In this document: piece by piece, positions 9,422 to 17,852 of the stretch | Layout of the letters: every line of letters starts with the position of its first letter | Position numbering within the stretch: position 1 is the first letter of the stretch | NCBI GenBank assembly: GCA_965232465.1 | Contig: OZ246977.1 | Coordinates: forward strand, 1,612,001 to 1,676,000 | From: G965232465 sp965232465 | GTDB taxonomy: Bacteria > Pseudomonadota > Alphaproteobacteria > JAQWUY01 | Length of the DNA: 64,000 nucleotides | Reading direction: 5' to 3' | Notes under the pieces: model-generated | Database searches by the model: none | What the model was told of the DNA's origin: nothing | Seen by the model: only the letters and a program-made list of their open reading frames with translations | Made by a program: the position numbers and the translations under genes

Positions 9422-10221
9422 TGCAATATCCCCCGCAATATCCCCAGTTCTATGCATATACGGATGATAATTAACGCCCCAATCAAGCCGTCTATGCGAT
9501 CGAGTACGCCCCCATGTTGTTGTAACAATATGCCCGAATCTTTAACACCAGCACGGCGCTTCATATGCGATTCGCATAAATCCCCCAACTGGGCAAACAA
9601 TGCTATAACAGCTGTTCCAACCATCCATAAACCGATATTTTGTACCCCAAATATATCCGCACCCCACATGTAAAACACCACCGATGCCCCCATGGTGCAT
9701 ATTAAACCCCCAAAAAATCCTTCCCAAGTTTTTCCCGGACTAATACGGCGCCACAAGAGGTTTTTACCATACTTTTTACCCACCACATATGCCCCTACAT
9801 CCATAATTATAACCATCGCCCAAACATACATTATGATCACCCACCAAATGCCATACTGTTTATCGGCTATGCTCATTAAACCCATAAGGGTTAAAAATAT
9901 ATATGGCAATACCAGCACACCCGTCAGTATTGTCCACCGCCTATGCCATAACATCAGAAAAATCGACACTAGTACCACATACGACATATAAGACGCCCCC
10001 GCAAAACCAGTGGGCACAATGGAAAGGATACCCACGATAGCCGCATACACAAAGGATGCATCCCGGCTCAGCCCCGACAATTTTCCCCATTCAAAACCCG
10101 CCAATACCATCATGATTAAAACAAAACCCACAAATGCCGTAGGCCCCGCATATATGGTGGCACACAATAACAATAATAAACCTATGCCAATCCACAATCG
10201 ATTTTTTAAAGCATCAGGCAT
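9418..10221 (-). CDS. cdsA: Phosphatidate cytidylyltransferase
   Basis: 267 residues from the ATG at 10221. It makes CDP-diacylglycerol from phosphatidate and CTP. It is a multi-pass membrane protein with about seven or eight hydrophobic segments. The C-terminal signature S-x-x-KR-x4-KD-x-G...HGG-x-x-DR-x-D is present (SHMKRRAGVKDSG followed by QQHGGVLDRIDG). The start at 10221 gives an eight-base overlap with uppS. A longer reading frame from 10335 lies mostly inside uppS and lacks support. Confidence 0.94.
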   Translation of the reverse strand: MPDALKNRLWIGIGLLLLLCATIYAGPTAFVGFVLIMMVLAGFEWGKLSGLSRDASFVYAAIVGILSIVPTGFAGASYMSYVVLVSIFLMLWHRRWTILTGVLVLPYIFLTLMGLMSIADKQYGIWWVIIMYVWAMVIIMDVGAYVVGKKYGKNLLWRRISPGKTWEGFFGGLICTMGASVVFYMWGADIFGVQNIGLWMVGTAVIALFAQLGDLCESHMKRRAGVKDSGILLQQHGGVLDRIDGLIGALIIIRICIELGILRGILQ

Positions 10222-10897
10222 GGTGTGTACCCCCCCCAAAATTACGGGTACGGGCATGAAATATGTGTATGGCCGATTGTAAATCATCGGGGGTAAACGC
10301 AGGCCATGGTTTATCAACGAATAGCAATTCCGCATACGCCGATTGCCACAACAAAAAATTACTGAGCCGTTGTTCCCCTGCGGTACGAATAATCAAATCC
10401 ACATCGGGCAACCCCGCCGTATCCAACGCATGCGTAATGGCTTGTTCTGATATAGTATGCACAGAATCAGTTGCGGACATTTTTTGTACCGCCCGCACAA
10501 TTTCATCCCGCCCCCCATAATTGAGGGCAAGCACCATCGTAATACCCGTACACTGTGCCGTATCCTGTTTAATAAGGCGGATTTTTTGTTGAATATCTGT
10601 ATCAAAAACACTTAAATTACCAATGGTTTTTAAACGCACATTATCAGAAACAAGCTGTTTATGTTTGCGGTTTAAAAAAGATCGTAACAATTTTATAAGG
10701 GATTGCACTTCTTCCGCTGGACGGTGCCAGTTTTCCGTGGAAAATGCGTACAAAGTCAAATACTTAATGCCCATATCTGGGGCAGATTTTACAATATTAA
10801 CCAAGGTATTCGCCCCCTTATTATGTCCATCGAGACGGGGCAAAGACTGTGCCTTTGCCCATCGTCCATTTCCATCCATAATAATACCAACATGCAT
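10214..10897 (-). CDS. uppS: Isoprenyl (undecaprenyl) diphosphate synthase
   Basis: 227 residues, a cis-prenyltransferase that makes the C55 carrier for cell-wall and LPS synthesis. IMDGNGRWAK (6-15) carries the catalytic Asp8, and FSTENW and DLIIRTAGEQRLSNFLLWQ are family signatures. The amino terminus is very short, only five residues before IMDGNGRW where the family usually has 10-20, and no clear ribosome-binding site precedes the ATG at 10897. No better start was found before the frr stop. Confidence 0.95.
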   Translation of the reverse strand: MHVGIIMDGNGRWAKAQSLPRLDGHNKGANTLVNIVKSAPDMGIKYLTLYAFSTENWHRPAEEVQSLIKLLRSFLNRKHKQLVSDNVRLKTIGNLSVFDTDIQQKIRLIKQDTAQCTGITMVLALNYGGRDEIVRAVQKMSATDSVHTISEQAITHALDTAGLPDVDLIIRTAGEQRLSNFLLWQSAYAELLFVDKPWPAFTPDDLQSAIHIFHARTRNFGGGTHHA

Positions 10898-10915
10898 GGG
10901 ATAGCGTACAGGCTA

Positions 10916-11461
10916 TTATACCTGCATAACCTCTTTTTCTTTTTCTTGCAATGCGGAGTCTATGTCTTTAATGAAAGAATCGGTTAATTTTTGTACTTTA
11001 TCGTTTTCCCGACGGGTATCATCTTCGGGCAAATCCGCTTTTTTGATGCTGTCAATACCCTCCCGCCGTGCACTGCGAACGGCAATACGGGCTTGTTCTG
11101 CGTACTGCCCCGCCACTTTTACAATATCCCGACGACGCTCTTCGGTCAATTCAGGAATGGCAATACGCATAATATTACCCTCACGCATGGGGTTTAAACC
11201 CAATCCCGATTCACGAATGGCTTTTTCAACGGCGGATACCAAACTGGCATCCCATACATTCACACTTAGCAAACGGGGTTCCGGAGCATTGACAGAACTT
11301 ACACTATTCATAGGCGTTTTTGCCCCATACGCATCCACCTGAATACCCTCCAGTAAATTGGGATGTGCCCGTCCCGTGCGTAAGCTCTTAAATTCCTTTT
11401 TTAAATTATCCAACGCCCCTTGCATCCGTTGTTTTACACCGCTTAGTATATGGTCTGTCAT
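10916..11461 (-). CDS. frr: Ribosome recycling factor
   Basis: 181 residues, close to the standard 185. It splits post-termination ribosomes together with EF-G. LRTGRAHPNLL near 27-37, the PEPRLLSVNVWD strand, GLNPMREGNIMRIAIPELTEERR and the terminal three-helix segment are all typical. It lies between pyrH and uppS as in most proteobacteria, 75 bases after pyrH. Confidence 0.97.
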   Translation of the reverse strand: MTDHILSGVKQRMQGALDNLKKEFKSLRTGRAHPNLLEGIQVDAYGAKTPMNSVSSVNAPEPRLLSVNVWDASLVSAVEKAIRESGLGLNPMREGNIMRIAIPELTEERRRDIVKVAGQYAEQARIAVRSARREGIDSIKKADLPEDDTRRENDKVQKLTDSFIKDIDSALQEKEKEVMQV

Positions 11462-11536
11462 AATTTAAGTCTCCATTATTTATGATACTATATATTGTAT
11501 ACACTGTTTATCCGCATAACGCAAAAAATATTTTAT

Positions 11537-12244
11537 TTACTGTACTTTGGTAAAAGTACCTTGTCCATTAAGAACACAGGCAAATTCGCCTTCTTTGTGA
11601 ATGGAAAACACCAAAATAGGTGTTTTTTTATCCCGGCACAGGCTGATTGCGGACGCATCCATAACCCGTAAATCATCGGATAATACCTGTTTGTACGATA
11701 TGGTATCATAGCGCACTGCATCCCTATGTTTTTTTGGGTCTTTGTCATATACCCCATCCACATTTGTACCTTTGAGTACGGCATCACACTCCATTTCTGA
11801 TGCCCTGAGTGCGGCGGCGGTGTCTGTGGTAAAGTATGGACTACCGATTCCTGCGGCAAAAATAACAACCCGTCCTTTTTCCATGTGACGAATGGCCCGT
11901 CTGCGGATATATGATTCACACACATTTTGCATGGGAATCGCCGATAATACACGGGTATCGACCCCCAATGATTCCAATGCTGATTGCATGCCTAGTGCAT
12001 TCATCACCGTTGCCAACATCCCCATAAAATCTGCGGAGGTACGGTCCATACCATTTGCCGCTGCGGCAACGCCCCGAAATATATTGCCCCCGCCAATAAC
12101 CAAACAAATTTCTGTACCAGAATCTTTGGCGGATTTAATTTCCAACGCCACACGGGTAACCATATCCGTATCCAAACCATAATCTTGTTTGCCCATTAAC
12201 GCTTCACCCGATATTTTTAACAACACCCTTTTTAATTTTGTCAT
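11537..12244 (-). CDS. pyrH: Uridylate kinase
   Basis: 235 residues, full length. It phosphorylates UMP to UDP. RVLLKISGEALMG near the start, VIGGGNIFRG (about 49-58), GTGSPYFTTDTAAALRA in the variant form beginning AAGIGSP, and KGTNVDGVYDKDPKK are hallmark motifs of the bacterial UMP kinase (amino acid kinase fold). It follows tsf after an 86-base AT-rich gap that contains an A7/T7 inverted repeat of unclear role. Confidence 0.97.
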   Translation of the reverse strand: MTKLKRVLLKISGEALMGKQDYGLDTDMVTRVALEIKSAKDSGTEICLVIGGGNIFRGVAAAANGMDRTSADFMGMLATVMNALGMQSALESLGVDTRVLSAIPMQNVCESYIRRRAIRHMEKGRVVIFAAGIGSPYFTTDTAAALRASEMECDAVLKGTNVDGVYDKDPKKHRDAVRYDTISYKQVLSDDLRVMDASAISLCRDKKTPILVFSIHKEGEFACVLNGQGTFTKVQ

Positions 12245-12330
12245 AATATGTGTATACTTTCCCCAGATTTACATAAACTTTAAAATATTGTATAAAAAAA
12301 GTGCTTTTTTTATTTATTTTAACACTGCAT

Positions 12331-13245
12331 TTACCCCCCGATTGTTTTTGCCACTTCTTCGGCAAAATTTTCTTCTTTTTTCTCAATCCCTTCCCCCAGA
12401 ATAAAACTAACAAACCCTGTAAGGGTGATATCTGTACCCAATTGTTTCGCCGTATCCGCCACGACCTGTGCAACTTTTTTGTCCGTATCCATAATAAAAA
12501 ATTGATGTTCCAACACAATTTCTTGTTTGAACTTTCGCAGGCGACCCTCAATCATTTTTTCCACAATATTGGCGGGTTTACCCTCCGCTAATGCCTGTTC
12601 GGTCAAAAAGGTGCGTTCTTTTTCAAGCACCGCAGGATCCACATCGGCATCCGTATTAAACAATGGCTTTGCCGCCGCCACATGCATGGCAATTTGCTTC
12701 CCCAATGTCGTCAGAATACTTACATCACCGGTGGATTCTAAGCCAACGATAACCCCTACTTTACCAAGACCATCGGCTAATGCCGTGTGTACATAACACC
12801 CAACAACACCATTTTTAACGGTAATCGATGCAGAACGGCGGAAACTTTGATTTTCACCAATGGTTGCAATATTATCCGTCAATGAATCGCCAACGGTTTT
12901 ACCATTTGCCATAGATGCCTTTAAAATATCGTCTTGTTGCGTGGTTAAGGCAATTTGTGCCACCTCAGATACAAAACTTTGAAAAATATTGTTACGGGCA
13001 ACAAAATCCGTTTCTGCGTTTACTTCGACAACCGCACCACTGGTGCCCTTTATTGCCACACCGACAAGACCTTCGGCCGCCACACGACCAGATTTCTTGG
13101 ATGCGGCCGCCATACCTTTTTTACGCAGCTCATCCACCGCAGCATCAAAATCACCCTCTGTTGTAATCAATGCTTTTTTGCAATCCATCATACCTGCACC
13201 CGTTTGCTCGCGCAGTTTTTTTACCAATCCAGCTGTAATAGCCAT
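12331..13245 (-). CDS. tsf: Elongation factor Ts
   Basis: 304 residues from the ATG at 13245 (MAITAGLVKKL). This start is preceded by GAGGA at good spacing, whereas an upstream in-frame start at 13266 adds residues not seen in the family. EF-Ts exchanges nucleotide on EF-Tu. The UBA-like amino terminus with TGAGMMDCKKAL, the TDFVARN motif around residue 80 and the dimerisation core are present. It follows rpsB as usual. Confidence 0.97.
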   Translation of the reverse strand: MAITAGLVKKLREQTGAGMMDCKKALITTEGDFDAAVDELRKKGMAAASKKSGRVAAEGLVGVAIKGTSGAVVEVNAETDFVARNNIFQSFVSEVAQIALTTQQDDILKASMANGKTVGDSLTDNIATIGENQSFRRSASITVKNGVVGCYVHTALADGLGKVGVIVGLESTGDVSILTTLGKQIAMHVAAAKPLFNTDADVDPAVLEKERTFLTEQALAEGKPANIVEKMIEGRLRKFKQEIVLEHQFFIMDTDKKVAQVVADTAKQLGTDITLTGFVSFILGEGIEKKEENFAEEVAKTIGG

Positions 13246-13318
13246 GTTATCAATCCTCAAATACAATTAAAATATTAACAATGTATAAGGGAAAATATTT
13301 TCCCTTATGGTTTTTCAA

Positions 13319-14182
13319 TTACGCCTCTTCCATAACCGGTATGTCTTCAACAATCGGCGGTGCCTCTTCTATGACCGGTATGTCTTCAACCACCGGCGGT
13401 GCTTCTTCAACCACAGATATGTCTTCTGTAACAGGTGTCAATTGTTGTTCGGTAATATCCTCCGATTCCCCCAAATCCCCACCGCTTGATGCGACACTTT
13501 GCATCAATCCATCAAGCACAGTTGCCTTAAACAACACACCATACAACTTTAATGCACGAATGGCATCATCATTACCGGGAATGGGAAAATCGATATTATC
13601 CGGGTCAGAATTGGAATCAACGATTGCAAATACAGGAATGCCCAGCACTTTTGCTTCGGCAACAGCCAATTCTTCTTTGTTGGTATCAAATACAACAATC
13701 GCATCAGGGGCTTCCCCCATATCTTTAATCCCGCCCAAAGTGCGTTCCAACTTGGTTAATTCTTTTTCCAACCCCAAGATTTCTTTTTTCGTTAAACCAT
13801 CAAAGCCTTCTTGTTGTGCTTTTTCTAAGTCCTTCAAACGGCGAATCGAATTGCTTACAGTTTTCCAGTTTGTAAGCATCCCCCCCAGCCACCGATGATT
13901 GACAAAAAATTGCCCCGTTTCCTGTGCGGTTTCACGAACGATGTCTTGTGTTTGATTTTTGGTGCCCACAAACAATACTCTGCCACCATTTGACACAATT
14001 TCATGCAAAGATTGTAACGCATTGCCCAGCATAGGGTATGTTTCGTCCAAGTTAATAATGTGAATACCAGAACGCACACCATACAAAAATGGTTTCATTT
14101 TCGGGTTCCAGCGGCGTGTTGAATGTCCAAAATGAACGCCCGCTTCCAATAGCTGACGCATAGTAAAGCTTGGGATAGCCAT
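13319..14182 (-). CDS. rpsB: 30S ribosomal protein S2 with a repetitive acidic C-terminal tail
   Basis: 287 residues. The core (1-230) is a standard S2 with an MRQLLEAGVHFGH amino terminus, NPKMKPFLYG, and the FVNHRWLGGMLTN and PDAIVVFD motifs. The last ~50 residues form an acidic extension containing almost three copies of a 14-residue unit of the type VVEDIPVIEEAPP, encoded by a 42-base tandem repeat at about 13323-13440. Many alphaproteobacterial S2 proteins have variable C-terminal tails, but this repeat is unusual. The gene is preceded by a structured leader. Confidence 0.96.
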   Translation of the reverse strand: MAIPSFTMRQLLEAGVHFGHSTRRWNPKMKPFLYGVRSGIHIINLDETYPMLGNALQSLHEIVSNGGRVLFVGTKNQTQDIVRETAQETGQFFVNHRWLGGMLTNWKTVSNSIRRLKDLEKAQQEGFDGLTKKEILGLEKELTKLERTLGGIKDMGEAPDAIVVFDTNKEELAVAEAKVLGIPVFAIVDSNSDPDNIDFPIPGNDDAIRALKLYGVLFKATVLDGLMQSVASSGGDLGESEDITEQQLTPVTEDISVVEEAPPVVEDIPVIEEAPPIVEDIPVMEEA

Positions 14183-14215
14183 AAATATTTTTCCTTATGT
14201 CATCGGTTAAACCTT

Positions 14216-14270
14216 GGCTTACAAAATGCACCTGTTAATGTAACAAGCACCGATAATATGGGTGCAAGCC
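14216..14270 (-). promoter_or_regulatory. rpsB: Candidate rpsB mRNA leader structure
   Basis: In the transcript sense the segment reads GGCUU-GCACC, then a first GGUGC, then UGUUA-cau-UAACA, then a second GGUGC and finally AAGCC. GCACC can pair with either GGUGC, and GGCUU/AAGCC closes the outside, so two mutually exclusive folds exist around a small UGUUA/UAACA hairpin. It ends about 33 bases before the rpsB ATG. The arrangement is what an S2-binding autoregulatory leader would look like. The binding role is inference. Confidence 0.45.
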
Positions 14271-14370
14271 TGCGTATTTTCACATGCTTTATACATATGA
14301 ATCCCCCCTATATACCAAAAAAAAACATAAATAACAAGGAAAATATATAAAAAATAAAGAAATATTTTAG

Positions 14371-17300
14371 CTATATTTCTGTAACATCAATAACACCTGA
14401 TAATGTTTTAACATGGCGGATAATATCCCCATTTAAGGCAAGGGCAACACCCGTATCAATTTCCGCCAGCCCTTTGGGGGTTTGCACTTGCAATAAGACC
14501 CGTCCTTTGCCCGGGGATACCCCATTAATATAATCAGCCATAGCCTTAAAATCCACATGCGCAGATACATGTATCATAAGCCCAAGGGCAGATTTCGACA
14601 ATTCGTCTTGTAATTCGGAAAATACATTGCCAATCAAACGGATTTCTTTTTCTTCACCATTTGTACGCACACTTTTGTGACAATATATCAAATAAATTTG
14701 TCCTTGTTCAAAATCGGACTTGACTTTTTGTGCATTTGAATCAAAGAATAATATGGTAAATACACCACTGGCGTCACTGAAATCAACAATCGCCATGGGT
14801 TTTCCATCTTTGCTGGTCAGACTACGCATAGCCATCATCATACCACACATACGGACAATATCATTTGTTACTTTGCCCCGTTTGATGTCTTCTATTTCCA
14901 CCACTCCGAGGCGTTTCCACTTGTCCCGATATACGGATAAGGGATGCCCTGATACATAAAATCCAACCGCACTGTATTCTTGTTGCAGGCGGTCCGCATC
15001 GCTATAATCAGCGATGACGGTAATATTGGGTTTATCCATATTTTGCATGGCATCGCCAAATAAACTGGATTGGCTACTGTTTTTATCCTGCTGCAAACGG
15101 CTACCATATTTGCGTAAATCTTCCACACATTCCAACAATGCCCGACGGTTTTTATACAATCCGTCAAATGCCCCCGCTTTTATCAAACTTTCCAGCATGG
15201 ATTTATTTAAGGCATTATAATCGACCCGCTGAAAAAAATCATATATATCGATAAATGGTCCATTGGCTTGGCGTTCGGCAACAATAACATCCGTTGCCCC
15301 TTCACCCACATTTTTCAACGCCGCCATGGCATACCGCACTTTTGGGGTATCCTTTGGGGGATCATCCGCATAATCGACACTAAATACCGCATCTGACTGA
15401 TTGACATCCGGGGGAAGTAAAACGATATTATTGTGCTTTAAGTCTTGTACCAAAATTGCCAATCTATCGGTGTTTTGTAACGCATATGTCATGGTTGCCA
15501 CCATAAATTCCACAGGGTACTTACACTTTAACCATGCGGTTTGATACGCTACCATAGCATAAGCCGCCGCATGCGATTTGTTAAACCCGTATCCTGCAAA
15601 GGCTTTTATTTGTTCAAAAATTCTATGGGCAAGCTGGGCATCTACGCCGTGATTTTTATATGCCCCTTGGATAAATGTTTCGCACTGTTTATCCATTTCT
15701 TTATGATCTTTTTTACCCATTGCACGGCGTAATAAATCCGCACCACCCAAGGTATATCCCGCCAGCACCTGTGCCATTTGCATCACTTGCTCTTGATATA
15801 CGGGAATGCCAAAAGTTTCCCTTAATATGGGTTCTAATACAGGATGCAAATATTCCACATCCATTTCCCCATGTTTACGCCCGATATATGTGGGAATATT
15901 TTCCATAGGTCCAGGACGATATAAAGATACCACCGCAATAATATCTTCCAAACGGTCTGGTTTCATTTGCATCAATGCCTTACGCATACCAGCAGATTCT
16001 AGTTGAAATATGCCTATGGTATTACCCTGTGTTAACATTTCATAAGTGGGGGCATCTTCCAAGGGCAACATATCAATGTCAAGGGGGGTATGCACATCCG
16101 CACGGGTGTTAATAAGGGTAACCGCCATCTGGATAATGGTTAGGTTGGTTAAACCCAAAAAATCAAATTTTACCAATCCCGCCTGTTCCACAAATTCCAA
16201 ATTAAACTGGGTTGCGGGCATATCCGACTTATCATCTTGGTACAACGGCACCAATTGTTGCAAAGGACGATCGCCAATCACCACCCCCGCCGCATGGGTC
16301 GATGTATGACGATACAACCCTTCCAATTGTAAAGACAAATCAATCATCTGTTTAATGGTTGGATCTGTGTTATATTCGATTCTTAAATTTTCCTCAGATT
16401 CCAAAGCTTGTTTTAATGTAGTGGGGTTGGTGGGATTGTTGGGAATAAATTTACAAATACGGTTTACCGCCGGATAGGCCACACCCAGCACCCGCCCCAC
16501 ATCCCGTACTACTGCACGGGCTTTTAACTTACCAAAAGTAATAATCTGTGCAACTTTATCCCGCCCATATTGCTGTTGCACATATTCAATCACTTCGCCC
16601 CGACGATTCTGACAAAAATCGATATCGAAATCTGGCATTGATACCCGCTCCGGATTTAAAAATCGTTCAAATAACAATCCCCAACGCATGGGGTCAAGGT
16701 TGGTAATCTTTAATGCCCATGCCACCACAGACCCCGCCCCAGACCCCCGTCCAGGTCCAACAGGAATATCTTGTTTTTTTGCCCATTGGATAAAATCAGC
16801 AACAATTAAAAAATATCCTGGAAATCCCATTTGGGCAATAATGCCCAATTCATAATCCATGCGTTCCATATATTGTTTATGTAACGATTGTCGCATGGTA
16901 TCATCAAACGCATCTTGATATACTTCTGTTTCCAATCGTTGTTGTAAACCTTGTATTGTCAAGTCGGTCAATGCTTGTATTTCTGTACGCCCGTCGAGGT
17001 ATGGATATATGGGCAATAACGGTTTGATGGGGTGCGGTATATACGCACATCTTTTTGCGATTTTAACGGTATTTTCAAGTGCCTCTGGTAAATCGCTAAA
17101 TAAACTTATCATTTCTTCTGTGGATTTAAAATACTGACTTTTATCCACTTTACGGCGATCTGATTGTTTAATATAATGCCCCGAATCAATACACAACAAC
17201 GCATCGTGTGCCTTGTGCATATTAGGGGTGGCAAAAAACACCGCATTAGTGGCAACAATGGGAATATTTTTATCATATGCCATATCCAGTAATACATTTT

Positions 17301-17850
17301 CGACCGCTGTACCATTTTTCATATTATTACGGTGTAATTCGATATACAATCTGTCTTGGAAAATCGTATGCAAAGTGTTTAAAAAATCTTCTGCCTTATC
17401 CCGTTGTTCACACATAACCAAACGATTTAAAGCCCCGCCATATCCCCCCGTTAAACATATAACCCCATCCACCTTATGATACAAAATATCCAAAGGCAGG
17501 GTAGCATTTTTAAAATCCGTATAAGACTCAGAGACCAACGACAACAGGTTCATATACCCCTGACGGTTTTGGGCAATAAGCACCAAATTATCGGCGGTAC
17601 GATGTATCGTGTTTTCATCTGCGTCTATGGGGTCTATTTTCAACACTACCCCTATGATGGGCTGTATACCTGATTTTGACCCCGCCAAGGCAAAATCCAA
17701 TGCCCCAAACATATTGCTTGTATCGGTTACCGCAACCGCCGGCATATTGTTGTTTTTGGCAAGGGTAACCAAGTCTTTGACATGAATTGCCCCCTCAGCC
17801 AAGGAGTATGCGGAATGTACCCGTAAATGTATAAATTTAAAATCGTTCAT
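14371..17850 (-). CDS. dnaE: DNA polymerase III subunit alpha
   Basis: 1159 residues, full length for DnaE1. It is the replicative polymerase catalytic subunit. An N-terminal PHP domain starts with HLRVHSAYSLAEGAI (8-22). The catalytic PDFDIDF lies near residue 407, and FVEQAGLVKFDFLGLTNL carries the third catalytic aspartate. The helix-hairpin-helix region (GAFDGLYKNRRALL) and the OB fold are in the last third. dnaE directly upstream of rpsB-tsf is a common alphaproteobacterial arrangement. It follows parC with a two-base gap. Confidence 0.97.
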   Translation of the reverse strand: MNDFKFIHLRVHSAYSLAEGAIHVKDLVTLAKNNNMPAVAVTDTSNMFGALDFALAGSKSGIQPIIGVVLKIDPIDADENTIHRTADNLVLIAQNRQGYMNLLSLVSESYTDFKNATLPLDILYHKVDGVICLTGGYGGALNRLVMCEQRDKAEDFLNTLHTIFQDRLYIELHRNNMKNGTAVENVLLDMAYDKNIPIVATNAVFFATPNMHKAHDALLCIDSGHYIKQSDRRKVDKSQYFKSTEEMISLFSDLPEALENTVKIAKRCAYIPHPIKPLLPIYPYLDGRTEIQALTDLTIQGLQQRLETEVYQDAFDDTMRQSLHKQYMERMDYELGIIAQMGFPGYFLIVADFIQWAKKQDIPVGPGRGSGAGSVVAWALKITNLDPMRWGLLFERFLNPERVSMPDFDIDFCQNRRGEVIEYVQQQYGRDKVAQIITFGKLKARAVVRDVGRVLGVAYPAVNRICKFIPNNPTNPTTLKQALESEENLRIEYNTDPTIKQMIDLSLQLEGLYRHTSTHAAGVVIGDRPLQQLVPLYQDDKSDMPATQFNLEFVEQAGLVKFDFLGLTNLTIIQMAVTLINTRADVHTPLDIDMLPLEDAPTYEMLTQGNTIGIFQLESAGMRKALMQMKPDRLEDIIAVVSLYRPGPMENIPTYIGRKHGEMDVEYLHPVLEPILRETFGIPVYQEQVMQMAQVLAGYTLGGADLLRRAMGKKDHKEMDKQCETFIQGAYKNHGVDAQLAHRIFEQIKAFAGYGFNKSHAAAYAMVAYQTAWLKCKYPVEFMVATMTYALQNTDRLAILVQDLKHNNIVLLPPDVNQSDAVFSVDYADDPPKDTPKVRYAMAALKNVGEGATDVIVAERQANGPFIDIYDFFQRVDYNALNKSMLESLIKAGAFDGLYKNRRALLECVEDLRKYGSRLQQDKNSSQSSLFGDAMQNMDKPNITVIADYSDADRLQQEYSAVGFYVSGHPLSVYRDKWKRLGVVEIEDIKRGKVTNDIVRMCGMMMAMRSLTSKDGKPMAIVDFSDASGVFTILFFDSNAQKVKSDFEQGQIYLIYCHKSVRTNGEEKEIRLIGNVFSELQDELSKSALGLMIHVSAHVDFKAMADYINGVSPGKGRVLLQVQTPKGLAEIDTGVALALNGDIIRHVKTLSGVIDVTEI

Positions 17851-17852
17851 AT

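Noticed and set aside
10222..10335. Longer amino terminus for CdsA from 10335
   Set aside because: The extension lies inside uppS and lacks family support; the start at 10221 gives the usual length and a short overlap.
12290..12313. A7/T7 inverted repeat between tsf and pyrH as a terminator
   Set aside because: It is built almost only from A-T pairs with a tiny loop, and termination inside this essential cluster would be unexpected; kept only as a weak possibility.
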